Positions 17,945 through 26,944 are shown, counted from the first letter of the stretch. The stretch is DNA of 64,000 bases from Bacillus methanolicus PB1 (GCF_000262755.1 NZ_AFEU01000002.1:124001-188000); one strand, 5' to 3'. The notes: generated from the letters alone by a model not told the origin. A program made the numbers and translations.

Positions 17945-18884
17945 TCGCCACCCCTCCAAACAACAAAAACAATAAAAATAACAAAACTGATCGTTTCATA
18001 AGATTGATAGAATCGATGATATGGTTCGTCTGAAGCTCATACTTTGGATCGCCCATTTTTGCTCTGTGAGAAACAACACCTTTATAATAATTAGTTCCCC
18101 CGAGCTGAACGCCAAAGATAGCAGCAAATGCCGCCTCTCCCCAGCCGCTGTTAGGGCTCGGATGTTTCTTAGCATCACGCAAAACGATGGATACCGCCTG
18201 CTTCCGGCTTACTTTCCCCGGTTTCATGCTTAAGAGCATCGCTATGGCCGTCAGTCTGCTCGGGAGCCAGTTTAGCAAATCATCAAGTTTTGCCGACGCA
18301 AAGCCAAATTTTTCGTATTTTTGATTGCGGTATCCGACCATGGAATCGCATGTATTGACTGCACGATAGGCAAGCGCGGACACCGCCCCTCCAAGCAATC
18401 CCCAAAACAGCGGTGCTGTCACTCCGTCGCTTGTATTTTCTGCGACCGTTTCAACCGTTCCTCTAACAATCTCTCTTTCCGGCAAATGATCCGTATCTCT
18501 GCCAACAATATAAGACAATTTCACCCTGGCTTCCGCTATATTGCCGTTTTGCAGCGGTTCGTAAACGGCCAATGCTGCTTCTCTTAAGCTTTTTTGAGCA
18601 ACGGCAGTTGATATGAGGACGCCTTCCCAGACAATGCCTGCCAAAGGATGAAATTTATAAACAGCAAACACACTTAAGGCTGTCGCCCCCATCACAATGA
18701 GAAGCACAACAACAAGCATGACAACCCCTTTTTCCAGGCGATGATTGCCCTTATTTAATTGTTTATCCAAGAATGCTATTATAGCGCCCATCCATCTTAC
18801 CGGGTGCGGCCAACCAGGCGGATCACCGATAATCAAATCAAGGAAAAAAGCAAGGATAACAGCCGCTAAATGGTGAATAATCAT
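17919..18884 (-). CDS. cbiB: adenosylcobinamide-phosphate synthase CbiB
   Basis: A membrane protein of 321 residues that attaches aminopropanol (phosphate) to cobyric acid. FFLDLIIGDPPGWPHPVRWMG is the well-known family start (read here in two halves: FFLDLIIGDPP and GWPHPVRWMG), followed by several hydrophobic helices and ENTSDGVTAPLFWGLLGG and NSGWGEAAFAA. It overlaps the upstream btuD-cbiZ gene as ATGA. It works directly with CobD, the next gene. Confidence 0.93.
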   Translation of the reverse strand: MIIHHLAAVILAFFLDLIIGDPPGWPHPVRWMGAIIAFLDKQLNKGNHRLEKGVVMLVVVLLIVMGATALSVFAVYKFHPLAGIVWEGVLISTAVAQKSLREAALAVYEPLQNGNIAEARVKLSYIVGRDTDHLPEREIVRGTVETVAENTSDGVTAPLFWGLLGGAVSALAYRAVNTCDSMVGYRNQKYEKFGFASAKLDDLLNWLPSRLTAIAMLLSMKPGKVSRKQAVSIVLRDAKKHPSPNSGWGEAAFAAIFGVQLGGTNYYKGVVSHRAKMGDPKYELQTNHIIDSINLMKRSVLLFLLFLLFGGVAIEMAAAWI

Positions 18885-20350
18885 TGTTTTTTCCTCTTTT
18901 TATATTTGTGAATAGCTTCTGTGATGCACTTATATATTCCCTTTCCGATCAGCTTTCCAAGAGGAGTAATCGAGCCGGCAAAATCCAATAGCCGGCCGTG
19001 TTGGGTAGCAGCAATTAAGATGCTGTCAGTTGAGGTTCCGGTCGCCAGCGTCCCGGTTTTTGAATCATAGATTTCCATGTCATGCAAAACCTTAACCTTT
19101 GCCTCCATTGCCGTCATAATCCCCTGGATGAAAGCCTCTTCCGTCATGTTTCCGTTTACGAAGATCCATATATTAATCGTTCCGGGAATCATTGTCATTT
19201 GGTGCTCTCTGCTTCTTGATGCATCCACTGCATTGCCTACACCTGCAGTTACCACAATAAAGACAGAAAAACCGTCACCTTTGAAAAGCCGGTAAGAGGC
19301 ATCTTCCAGATTGACAGCTGTCATCATTCCAACAGTATCAACCGGTTCAAAACCATTTTGTTTTAAAAAATCTCGCATTTCTCTCCGGTGGTCGCTGCAA
19401 TCATAATCTTGACTGACATGCCTGTTTATGAACATTCGGTGCCAGCCTGTTCCCGAACCAGTCACCCCTGAGGACATCGTTCTGAGCATGATCGGAGAAA
19501 CAAGCCCGATAAATTCCTTTGAGAAAGTCAAATATCGTTCATCAATCTGAAATGGTATTTGATCTTCTTCATGATAATCCGGAAGCAAGACCATTTGCGG
19601 CTTAGCCACTTTCGGATGAGGCTGCTTTTGGATCGCCGTATGATAAACTTCCCGAATTCGCTCTTCTTTTAATACTTCATTAGGAGTATCGTTAATACTG
19701 ATTCTCCCCTTGTCCATTAGCATTAAACGGTCGCAATACAAGCTGGCAAGGTTCAAGTCATGGAAAATCGAGATGACGGTTAGTTTGCGTTCCTTCGTCC
19801 AACTCTTTAATAAATCTAACAATTCTTTTTGATAAGACAAATCAAGGTGGTTAGTCGGTTCATCTAGAAGAAGAATTTCCGGCTCTTGGGCAAGCGCCTG
19901 AGCCAGAAATACCCTTTGCCGTTCCCCTCCGGATAGCTGATTAATTTGCTGATCATGAAAACGGCTTATTCCTGTCTGCTCCATAACGGTCCGGACAATG
20001 GCTTCATCTTCGCTTGTCCACGTGTGAAACCAGTCATTTTGATGTGCATATCTTCCAAGCGATACCGTTTCTTTTACCGTATAGGAAAAAGTATCTCTGA
20101 TAGCTTGTGGCAAAACAGCTACCACTTTCGCAAGCTCTTTAGAGGAAAACGCTGATAATGGACGACCTTTTATGGTTATATCTCCCTTTTTATACGGTAA
20201 AATACCGCTGATCATTTTTAATAAAGTGGTTTTCCCGCTCCCATTAGGGCCGAGAATGCCAAATAATTCCCCTTTTCCAACTGAAAAGGAGATGCCGTTG
20301 ATTATATTATGATCGCCATATCCGCCGGAAAGATTATTGATTGTTAGCAT
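18881..20350 (-). CDS. BtuD-CbiZ fusion: B12 ABC transporter ATPase plus adenosylcobinamide amidohydrolase
   Basis: A two-part protein of about 489 residues. Residues 1 to about 260 are an ABC ATPase: Walker A GPNGSGKTT, Q-loop, signature LSGGERQRV, Walker B LLLDEPTNHLD. The C-terminal part from about 285 is a CbiZ domain with SGVTGSGTGWHRMFINRHVS near its start and ATGTSTDSILIAAT near its end. CbiZ removes the aminopropanol side chain from salvaged corrinoids so that cobyric acid can be rebuilt with the native lower ligand. The same fusion occurs in B. subtilis YvrA. The ATG at 20350 follows the btuC stop directly; a GTG at 20359 is an alternative. Confidence 0.88.
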   Translation of the reverse strand: MLTINNLSGGYGDHNIINGISFSVGKGELFGILGPNGSGKTTLLKMISGILPYKKGDITIKGRPLSAFSSKELAKVVAVLPQAIRDTFSYTVKETVSLGRYAHQNDWFHTWTSEDEAIVRTVMEQTGISRFHDQQINQLSGGERQRVFLAQALAQEPEILLLDEPTNHLDLSYQKELLDLLKSWTKERKLTVISIFHDLNLASLYCDRLMLMDKGRISINDTPNEVLKEERIREVYHTAIQKQPHPKVAKPQMVLLPDYHEEDQIPFQIDERYLTFSKEFIGLVSPIMLRTMSSGVTGSGTGWHRMFINRHVSQDYDCSDHRREMRDFLKQNGFEPVDTVGMMTAVNLEDASYRLFKGDGFSVFIVVTAGVGNAVDASRSREHQMTMIPGTINIWIFVNGNMTEEAFIQGIMTAMEAKVKVLHDMEIYDSKTGTLATGTSTDSILIAATQHGRLLDFAGSITPLGKLIGKGIYKCITEAIHKYKKRKKQ

Positions 20351-20351
20351 C

Positions 20352-21410
20352 TTACCCACTTCTTTCTTTTCTTCTCAACAAAATGACCGCAAACATCGGA
20401 GCTCCTATTAATGCTGTAATCACGCCGATTGGAAGTTCTGTTGGCGCAATAATCGTCCGTGAAACAAGGTCGGCAAGAATTAAAAAACCTCCGCCTATAA
20501 TCATCGACAGCGGCAATAAGTGACGATGATCAGCCCCCCACAACAGTCTTACAAAGTGGGGAACAACAAGTCCGACAAACCCAATCGTTCCCGAAACAGC
20601 TACAGCCGCACCAGTAAGAACCGATCCTGAAATCAAAATGAGCAGTTTTCGACAATGAACGTTCACTCCTAGATGCTGCGCCCGTTCTTCACCGAAGGAC
20701 AGCGCATTCAATTCTTTCGTATTCATGATCAGCAAGCAAGAGCCAAGAATAAAAAAAGGAAAAATAATCTTAATGTATTCCCAGCCTCGCATGGATACAC
20801 TGCCCAGCAGCCAACCGATAATTTGCCGGAGCTCTTCACCTGTCAGTGCGATCATTAAGGATATAAGTGCACCGAGAAATGAACTGAAAATAATACCTGT
20901 TAAAATAATCGTTTCAACTTTTATGGATCGTTCAATCTTTTGAGCTAAAAGCAGCACAAGGAAGACGGTGATAATGGAAGCTGTAATACTTAACACCGGC
21001 AGCGTATACAAGCCGGCAAATGGAAGCGTGATTTGAAAAAACAGCGCAATCACCGCTCCAACAGAAGCACCCGAAGACACTCCAAGAGTATAAGGATCAG
21101 CAAGCGGATTGCGCAAAAGGCCTTGAAAGGCAGCTCCTGCAATCGCAAGAGATGCCCCTACAAGACCGGCGAGGAGAACTCGCGGCAGACGGATATTCAT
21201 TACAATATTTGAATACATCGGATCAATTGCTTCATTTGTTGAAAAACGGAAAATTTCAGCACCAACAATTTGAATGATTTTAGAGGCCGGGACGGATACA
21301 GTCCCGAGAGCAATTCCGATCATCATTGCCGAAAGGAAAAACAAGATTGCGAGAAAATACGCAATCATTCTGTTACTCAGCAAAAATTTCCGGATAAACA
21401 GCTTTCGCAA
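20352..21410 (-). CDS. btuC: corrinoid ABC transporter permease BtuC (FecCD family)
   Basis: A polytopic permease of about 352 residues with some ten hydrophobic segments. The FecCD motifs GAAFQGLLRNPLADPYTLG and GTIGFVGLVVPHFVR are clear. It forms the membrane channel for the BtuF-captured corrinoid and is driven by the downstream BtuD domain. The start is read as TTG at 21410 because AAGGAG lies 9 bases upstream and it supplies a basic N-terminus; an ATG at 21368, just past the btuF stop, has no good ribosome site. With the TTG the gene overlaps btuF by 38 bases. Confidence 0.88.
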   Translation of the reverse strand: MRKLFIRKFLLSNRMIAYFLAILFFLSAMMIGIALGTVSVPASKIIQIVGAEIFRFSTNEAIDPMYSNIVMNIRLPRVLLAGLVGASLAIAGAAFQGLLRNPLADPYTLGVSSGASVGAVIALFFQITLPFAGLYTLPVLSITASIITVFLVLLLAQKIERSIKVETIILTGIIFSSFLGALISLMIALTGEELRQIIGWLLGSVSMRGWEYIKIIFPFFILGSCLLIMNTKELNALSFGEERAQHLGVNVHCRKLLILISGSVLTGAAVAVSGTIGFVGLVVPHFVRLLWGADHRHLLPLSMIIGGGFLILADLVSRTIIAPTELPIGVITALIGAPMFAVILLRRKERSG

Positions 21411-22350
21411 GTTCCTCTACTCCTTCGGCAAGACGCGGACCGGGACGGGAAACTAGATCTGAATGGACATCAAATACTTGTTTGTTTTTTACGGCGTTAA
21501 TATTTTCCCAGCCCTTGCGGCTTGTCACGTTTCCGACAGGGTCTTTCTCATAAAAACCATATGTTGTCACAATTACATCCGGATTTTTTTCAATAACGGC
21601 TTCCTGATCAATTTTTGCCCATCCTTCTAAATCTCCAAAAGCATTTTTTGCATTGATGATCGATAGCATTTTATCCATAAACGTGTTTTTTCCCGGTGTA
21701 TAAATTTCGGGAGCAGGTGATATTTCAACAAATACTGTCTTTTGTTTGTTCTCTTCAATGACAGAAGCTTTTTCTTTTATTTTTGAAATCCGGTCTTTCA
21801 TATTTTGGATAATTTTCTCCGCTTCATCCATTTCACCGGTCGCAGTGCCGATCATTTCAATAGAGTCGTATACTTGTTCAAAATTTTGCGCATCATTGAC
21901 AACGAGAACAGTTATTCCGGCATCTTTCAACTGCTGCAAGCCTTCTTTGGAACTTTGGGCAATCGATGGGTTGGCGAGAACAAGGCTCGGATTTAATGAA
22001 ATAATTTTCTCAACGTTTATTTCCATGCCGCCAATTTTTTCTTTTTTTGTTGCCTCTTCCGGATAATTATCATGATCAGATACTCCAACCACTTCTTCTC
22101 CCAAACCTAAAGCAAACGCAATTTCGGTATTGCTCGGAATAAGTGATACGATTCTTTCCGGTTTTGAATCAATGACAGCCTCTTTGCCAGTTGCATCTTT
22201 GATCGTGACCGGAAATTCTTTTTCTGATTTTTGCTCTTGCTTCGGTTCATTTGAAGATGTATTTTTATTAGGTTTTTCAGCCCCGCCGCATCCGGCAAGG
22301 ATACCTGCTGCAAGAAGCATCGCTAAAAATAATGTATATAATTTTTTCAT
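21373..22350 (-). CDS. btuF: corrinoid-binding lipoprotein BtuF
   Basis: The extracellular substrate-binding lipoprotein (325 residues) of the B12/cobinamide ABC transporter. It has a basic start MKKLY, a hydrophobic stretch and the lipobox LAGCGG at about residues 18-23, then a Ser/Lys/Glu-rich linker. The periplasmic-binding domain begins PVTIKDATGKEAVIDSKP, with RIVSLIPSNTEIAFALGLG typical of the BtuF/FhuD class. AAGGAGG precedes the ATG at 22350. It is first in the operon, immediately after the riboswitch terminator. Confidence 0.9.
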   Translation of the reverse strand: MKKLYTLFLAMLLAAGILAGCGGAEKPNKNTSSNEPKQEQKSEKEFPVTIKDATGKEAVIDSKPERIVSLIPSNTEIAFALGLGEEVVGVSDHDNYPEEATKKEKIGGMEINVEKIISLNPSLVLANPSIAQSSKEGLQQLKDAGITVLVVNDAQNFEQVYDSIEMIGTATGEMDEAEKIIQNMKDRISKIKEKASVIEENKQKTVFVEISPAPEIYTPGKNTFMDKMLSIINAKNAFGDLEGWAKIDQEAVIEKNPDVIVTTYGFYEKDPVGNVTSRKGWENINAVKNKQVFDVHSDLVSRPGPRLAEGVEELAKAVYPEIFAE

Positions 22351-22371
22351 GTGTTTCTCCTCCTTTTTAAA

Positions 22372-22412
22372 CAAATAAAAAAGCATCTCTATAACAGCAG
22401 GTTTAGAGATGC
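22372..22412 (-). terminator. riboswitch-controlled terminator before btuF
   Basis: On the minus strand GCATCTCT and AGAGATGC form an 8-bp stem followed by TTTTTTATTT, ending about 20 bases before the btuF ribosome site. Together with the upstream aptamer this is a transcription-attenuation expression platform: B12 binding should favour this hairpin. Confidence 0.85.
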
Positions 22413-22499
22413 AGTACTGGCCATTATCCAGAAAAGCAAAAAAGACATAATAAAGACCTTCCCACACCTCCCTATCCTCGTAGGTTTTTGGTGCTAAAG

Positions 22500-22668
22500 A
22501 AACAGGCAGGTCTCCTGGCTTATGGTCATCACTTGCTGCACCTTCCCATACAATCTCTGTACAGTGGCAAAAAGCAGCTTGCTCCCATTTACAGTGGCGG
22601 GACCGCGTTGGATTTTCACCAACTTCCCTTTTAAGTCTTAAAAATAAGACACCTGTTTCTTGTATGTA
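22500..22668 (-). ncRNA. cobalamin (AdoCbl) riboswitch
   Basis: Read leftward from about 22668, the segment contains GGGAAGTTGGTGAAAATCC, GCGGTCCCGCCACTGTAA and the B12 box AGCCAGGAGACCTGCCT, in the order and spacing of the cobalamin riboswitch family. A terminator follows at 22372-22412. It sits upstream of btuF and should control the whole corrinoid transport and assembly operon. Confidence 0.95.
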
Positions 22669-22689
22669 TGAAATTTTCCGTCAAAATGT

Positions 22690-22695
22690 ATTATA
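22690..22695 (-). promoter_or_regulatory. candidate -10 box for the cobalamin operon
   Basis: A perfect TATAAT on the minus strand lies about 20 bases before the aptamer. No good -35 hexamer is seen at 17-bp spacing, so this is a modest call. Confidence 0.4.
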
Positions 22696-22740
22696 CACTA
22701 TTTGTCATAAGAAACAGTAAAATTTTTTGATCAAGGTTAC

Positions 22741-22765
22741 CTCCTTAAAAAAGGTCAGACCCTTT
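22741..22765. repeat. short remnant of the GGGTCTGACC repeat core
   Basis: On the minus strand AAAAGGGTCTGACCTTTTTT, a short stem with a T-run right after the conserved gene's stop. It is a possible weak terminator. Confidence 0.45.
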
Positions 22766-22776
22766 TCCCTGAATTT

Positions 22777-23553
22777 CTATGTCGCAAAAAGCTGCCATTC
22801 TCTTGTTTTTTTATCAAAGACAAGTTTTGTATCGCTTTTTTGCATTTTTACTTTTTCAAATTCTTCATACATATCATCCATATTGTCAAAATCTCCAATT
22901 GCCCATATAGGAATTTCCAAGCGGTTTCGGTTTTTTGCAAGATTTTTTAACGACAAAACAGCACCTTCCTTCATAAACCCTGACAACGACATCAGAAGTT
23001 CTTTCGTCACAGGAGGATACGAGCGTTTTTTCTTGATTCCCAAAAGAGTCTTATCAATTTTCAATTGATTCAATTTCATGGAAATGACTTCACCAAGCAT
23101 CCGGAAAAAATGGTTTAAATGACGGTAATAAGTTTTATTAAACCATCCGTCATCATGAGCCAAGTACACAAATTGATTGCGGAGATGGTTATAAAACGGC
23201 GGCTTTAGATGCTGCTTCAGATGGCCAAGGTATAAGAGTTCAGCAATCTCCCTTCCTGACAGCTCGTCAAGGCTTTCCACTTCTGCAAAGTCGATCCAGC
23301 AAAAATCTCCGTATCCGTAGACATCGTCCTTTACCAATTTATTCAGCCTCTCCTGCGGAACATATTCTAAAAGCGTATGCATGTTAAAATCACCGTCATC
23401 AAAACGATGTTTCAGCAATAACAAATTGTTCATGGAATCTGAAAGTGACCGGGCAAACTCAAAAAACTCGATTCCGTACGTAATAACATAACGGTCACTT
23501 TCATTTAAATGAACATAAATAAGATCGCGAAACTCTTGATTGTGCTTTTTCAC
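22777..23553 (-). CDS. conserved hypothetical protein, about 258 residues
   Basis: I do not recognise a named family. The product is soluble, rich in aromatic residues and Leu, with no signal peptide or membrane segment. The GTG start at 23553 is preceded by GGAGG at about 8 bases, and codon use is like the neighbours, so it is a real gene. It contains a run of basic residues, LGIKKKRSYPP, around residue 180. It is monocistronic between the riboswitch region and the divergent mgtE. A 28-base remnant of the palindromic repeat core lies just past its stop and may end transcription. Confidence 0.7.
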   Translation of the reverse strand: MKKHNQEFRDLIYVHLNESDRYVITYGIEFFEFARSLSDSMNNLLLLKHRFDDGDFNMHTLLEYVPQERLNKLVKDDVYGYGDFCWIDFAEVESLDELSGREIAELLYLGHLKQHLKPPFYNHLRNQFVYLAHDDGWFNKTYYRHLNHFFRMLGEVISMKLNQLKIDKTLLGIKKKRSYPPVTKELLMSLSGFMKEGAVLSLKNLAKNRNRLEIPIWAIGDFDNMDDMYEEFEKVKMQKSDTKLVFDKKTREWQLFAT

Positions 23554-23884
23554 TGGCGAAACCTCCGAGCATAATGAATAAATATTTTCTTCCGAGAAAA
23601 TTCTGTTTTATAGATATAAAAAAAGCGGACTGCTACCTCTTTTCGAGAAAAAAACGAATCCACGGGAACCCTGTTTATATAAACGATCAATAAGCATCTT
23701 CTAATATTTTAACAAAAATTGAAAAAAATATCTTATCTCATTCATACAGTTTTCAAAAACTTATAGTATTCAAAGCCCATTCTTTTCAATATGCGTGTAC
23801 CATATGAGCCATTCCTTTTCAGGCTCATAAACTGTAGATAAGAGAATCCCCAAAAATTTACTTTATATTATTCTTATACTATCG

Positions 23885-23913
23885 TTTCCATTAATAGATA
23901 ATTTCCTTATAAT
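23885..23913 (+). promoter_or_regulatory. sigma-A promoter of mgtE
   Basis: TTTCCA at 23885-23890 and TATAAT at 23908-23913 with 17-bp spacing. The 393-base interval from 23554 otherwise holds an inverted ATGAGCC/GGCTCAT pair near 23804-23827. I see no M-box aptamer here, although such a switch precedes mgtE in B. subtilis. Confidence 0.5.
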
Positions 23914-23955
23914 AATCTAGGAAGCAGAAAGACCGGCGGAAGGAGCGTGAAAAGC

Positions 23956-25314
23956 ATGATTAAAAACTTGACAGAGGATCAAATTACTCTTCAAATCATC
24001 AAATCATTGAAAGAAAACAAGAAGAAAGTATTTGAAGCTATAACGGACGAACTCCAGCCATACGATATTGCTCAGTTATATGAAAATCTGCCGGAGAAGC
24101 ATAAAACACGTTTTCTTCTTTATTTAAACATCGACCAGCTTGCTGATTTAATAGAAGAATTAAACAGAGAAAAACAAATCGAAGTTTTAAATAAACTTGG
24201 CATCGAGAAAACCGGAAAGGTTCTCGATTTAATGGACAACGATGACCTTGCTTCTCTTTTAGATGACCTGTCGCCAGAAAAAATTTCAGGCTTGCTGGCC
24301 GGAATGAAACAGGAAGAGTCAAAGATTGTCCAGGACATTATGAAATACCCTCCTGAAACAGCCGGACGCTTAATGACGAACCGGTTTGTTTGGATCAGGA
24401 ATTATTATACAGTAAGAGAAGCCGTAGAAAAACTTAAAGAGTTTGCCGAATTTGCGGAAACAATTAACTACTTGTACGTAGTCGACCAGGAACGGAAACT
24501 TGTCGGAGTTGTATCTTATCGGGACTTGCTTCTTGCTGAACCTGAAGAAATTATCCGCAACATTATGTACGAGCGTGTCATTTCGGTTAATGTTGCGACC
24601 GACCAAGAAGAGGTTGCACGGCTCATCGAGCGGTATGATTTTTTGGCCTTGCCTGTTGTAAACGAAGAAAACATTTTAATCGGAATTGTCACTGTCGATG
24701 ATATTATTGACGTTTTTATTAAAGAAGCGAATGAGGATATAGAAAAGCTGTCCGCAACAGGGAAATCAATTGATTTTGAGACGAAATCAATTACTGCAGC
24801 TTTTCGCCGCCTCCCATGGTTAATATTGCTTTTGTTTATTGGGCTTGTTTCAGGCAAGATCATTAGCGGCTTTGAAGAAACGCTTCAAAAAGTAGTAGCC
24901 CTTGCTTTTTTTATGCCCATGATTGCCGGAATGACCGGCAATACCGGAACACAGTCGCTTGCTGTTGTCGTAAGAGGTTTGATCTCGCATGATATTAATA
25001 AAAAAATCATTTTCCGTTTAATTATGCGTGAACTCGGAGTAGGATTTATCATTGGCATTATATGCGGCTTATTAATTTCGTTGATCGCTTTTGTCTGGCA
25101 AGGCAATGCTATTTTAGGACTGGTAGTCGGCTGCTCACTGTTTCTTACTCTTATTATCGGAACCTTGGCAGGAACGATTATCCCATTGATCTTGTATCGC
25201 TGCAAAATTGACCCTGCTGTGGCTTCAGGCCCGTTAATTACGACATTGAACGATATATTCTCGCTCATAACGTATTTTGGACTTGCCTCTATGTTTATCA
25301 ATCATTTAATGTGA
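23956..25314 (+). CDS. mgtE: magnesium transporter MgtE
   Basis: A magnesium channel/transporter of about 452 residues. The N-terminal MgtE_N superhelical domain (LQPYDIAQLYENLPEKH, then repeats such as LLDDLSPEKISGLL) is followed by two CBS domains (YLYVVDQERKLVGVVSYRDLL and FLALPVVNEENILIGIVTVDD) and five C-terminal transmembrane helices with MIAGMTGNTGTQSLAVVVRG as the pore signature. The cytoplasmic domains sense Mg2+ and gate the channel in this family. The start is set at 23956, where AAGGAG has 10-base spacing; a GTG at 23947 is too close to it. Confidence 0.93.
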   Translation: MIKNLTEDQITLQIIKSLKENKKKVFEAITDELQPYDIAQLYENLPEKHKTRFLLYLNIDQLADLIEELNREKQIEVLNKLGIEKTGKVLDLMDNDDLASLLDDLSPEKISGLLAGMKQEESKIVQDIMKYPPETAGRLMTNRFVWIRNYYTVREAVEKLKEFAEFAETINYLYVVDQERKLVGVVSYRDLLLAEPEEIIRNIMYERVISVNVATDQEEVARLIERYDFLALPVVNEENILIGIVTVDDIIDVFIKEANEDIEKLSATGKSIDFETKSITAAFRRLPWLILLLFIGLVSGKIISGFEETLQKVVALAFFMPMIAGMTGNTGTQSLAVVVRGLISHDINKKIIFRLIMRELGVGFIIGIICGLLISLIAFVWQGNAILGLVVGCSLFLTLIIGTLAGTIIPLILYRCKIDPAVASGPLITTLNDIFSLITYFGLASMFINHLM

Positions 25315-25321
25315 AAACATT

Positions 25322-25379
25322 AGCTGCCTCTTGTAATTCAGAGCCATCCAAGCTCATTTTGCAGTAGGCAGCTTTTTTC
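25322..25379 (+). terminator. terminator of mgtE
   Basis: AGCTGCCT at 25322-25329 pairs with AGGCAGCT at 25366-25373 across a long loop, followed by TTTTTT. The rest of the 340-base interval to dps is AT-rich and carries only the dps promoter. Confidence 0.7.
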
Positions 25380-25592
25380 GCAACCATAACTGTATTTACT
25401 CCGTTATATTGTAGGTACATAAATTCATTTAAAGAATCAAATAATAAATTTTAGGTTCATAAATTATTGTTTACTCATTTGTAAAAAAGATCAATATAAT
25501 CCAATAGTTCGGTGCCTTCCGTGCAAAGATTTTTGCTGTAAAGACATTATTGATTGTAATTATCTTTTATTTATATTTATTATAATTTAATA

Positions 25593-25631
25593 TTGACTTT
25601 TAAAAGAAGTATATTATAATTAAGATTATAA
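25593..25631 (+). promoter_or_regulatory. dps promoter with Per-box-like inverted repeat
   Basis: TTGACT at 25593-25598 and TATAAT at 25615-25620 with 16-bp spacing form a strong sigma-A promoter. TTATAAT (25614-25620) and ATTATAA (25625-25631) form an inverted repeat overlapping the -10 box. Its arms equal those of the PerR box, but the spacer is 4 bases, not the usual 1. Control by PerR, as for mrgA, is therefore likely but not proven. Confidence 0.6.
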
Positions 25632-25656
25632 TAAGAAACAAGGAGGAACATAAAAC

Positions 25657-26091
25657 ATGAATTTACATTCAGCATTAAACCTGCAAATTGCTAACTGGAA
25701 CGTTCTTTATAACAAATTGCACCGCTTTCACTGGTATGTAAAAGGCCCGCTGTTTTTTACCCTTCATGAAAAATTTGAGGAGCTTTATGAAGAAGCGGCT
25801 GCCGTTATTGATAAAGTCGCCGAGCGTCTGCTTGCTATCGGCGGTGAACCAATTGCAACCATGAAAGAATATATCAATACAGCTACACTGAATGAAACAA
25901 ACGGTGAAAAAACTGCAAATGAAATGGTTCAATCACTTATTCAAGATTACAAACAAGTAAAAAATGATTTAAAACAGCTGATAAAACTGGCTGAAGAAAA
26001 CGATGATGACGTCACTGTCGATCTTGCCACAGGCTTAATGGAAAAATTAGATACCCATATCTGGATGCTGACAGCATATTTAGGTGATTAA
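25657..26091 (+). CDS. dps: Dps/MrgA family ferritin-like DNA-protection protein
   Basis: A mini-ferritin of 144 residues that oxidises and stores iron with peroxide and protects DNA. The ferroxidase residues are visible in NKLHRFHWYVKGPLFFTLHEKFEELYEEAA (His-x6-His type first helix; here split as LHRFHWYVKGP and LHEKFEELYEEAA) and VIDKVAERLLAIGGEP, the helix that contributes the Asp/Glu ligands. AAGGAGG precedes the ATG. It is a monocistron with a Per-box-like promoter, which fits an oxidative stress role. Confidence 0.92.
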   Translation: MNLHSALNLQIANWNVLYNKLHRFHWYVKGPLFFTLHEKFEELYEEAAAVIDKVAERLLAIGGEPIATMKEYINTATLNETNGEKTANEMVQSLIQDYKQVKNDLKQLIKLAEENDDDVTVDLATGLMEKLDTHIWMLTAYLGD

Positions 26092-26101
26092 ACAAAAATT
26101 T

Positions 26102-26207
26102 AAGAGGCTGTCTCATAAGGGTCTGACCCCATGTGTATTTATCAATTTATAGCACATTTATCCAACGTTATGAGGTCTGACCCTTAGGCATTTAAGGCAG
26201 CCTCTTT
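26102..26207. repeat. GGGTCTGACCC palindromic repeat, copy 6
   Basis: Outer arms AAGAGGCTGTC and GGCAGCCTCTT with inner GGGTCTGACCCC and GAGGTCTGACCC; the loop ACATTTATCCAACGTTATG is shared with copies at 30437 and 38686. It ends in T6 on the plus strand and lies between the convergent dps and SRAP genes, so it can terminate both. Confidence 0.85.
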
Positions 26208-26208
26208 T

Positions 26209-26871
26209 TTAATTAAGCGGAACAATTACTTCCTTTGTTTCATTTTTTGGAGAATTAATTAATGTTGAAACTTCATATGTTTCCATCTCTTCGGCATCGT
26301 ATGGAACAAGAAGGGATTTCAAGTATTCCGTATCTTCAATCGTACGATCCAGCCAGGCGTTCTGATTTTCCCTCGTTAAAATAACCGGCATGCGGTCGTG
26401 AACTTTTTCTGTTAACTCGTTAGGCCGAGTTGTGATAATCGTGCATGAATAGATGATTTCATTTCCTTTTTCCCAGCGGTCCCATAATCCAGCAAATGCA
26501 AAAGGCTCCCTATTTTTTAGGACAAATCTGTATGGCTGCTTTGTTTTTCCGTCTTTTTTCCATTCATAAAAGCCGTCTGCCAAGATTAAGCATCTTCGCT
26601 TTTTTAAAGAATGTTTAAAGCTTGCTTTTTCATCCAGCGTTTCTGCTCTTGCATTGATCAATTTATAGCCAATCTTTTCATCTTTTGCCCAGAATGGAAT
26701 AAGACCCCAACGCAGCTGCTTCCCTACCCTTCCTTTATTTCCCTGTATTACGGTTAAAATATTCTGGTTCGGCGCAATATTATATCTTGGGAAAAATTCA
26801 CCTTCGTATTCAAACTGAAACTGCATCTGTAAACGATGAATATCTTCCGCCAAAGAAAATCGTCCGCACAT
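26209..26871 (-). CDS. SRAP domain protein (YedK/HMCES type)
   Basis: A 220-residue SOS-response-associated peptidase-like protein that forms a protective thiazolidine crosslink to abasic sites in single-stranded DNA through Cys2. MCGRFSL is the invariant N-terminus, so the start must be 26871 and not the upstream GTG at 26880. Other family motifs are PRYNIAPNQ, NARAET, CLILADGFYEWK and HDRMPVIL with the conserved catalytic histidine. It stands alone and abuts the palindromic repeat. Confidence 0.92.
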   Translation of the reverse strand: MCGRFSLAEDIHRLQMQFQFEYEGEFFPRYNIAPNQNILTVIQGNKGRVGKQLRWGLIPFWAKDEKIGYKLINARAETLDEKASFKHSLKKRRCLILADGFYEWKKDGKTKQPYRFVLKNREPFAFAGLWDRWEKGNEIIYSCTIITTRPNELTEKVHDRMPVILTRENQNAWLDRTIEDTEYLKSLLVPYDAEEMETYEVSTLINSPKNETKEVIVPLN

Positions 26872-26944
26872 GGAAACCACCCTCTTCTCCTTTTACCCCT
26901 TTTATACCACAATTCCATCATGCTTTCACGCTTTAGTGTAGTGA

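Noticed and set aside
23617-23680. T-box or other aptamer near ATCCACGGGAACCCTG
   Set aside because: It resembles a T-box core only superficially; specifier and antiterminator elements are absent.
23554-23946. M-box (magnesium) riboswitch before mgtE
   Set aside because: None of the conserved M-box segments can be found in this leader; only a plain promoter is visible.
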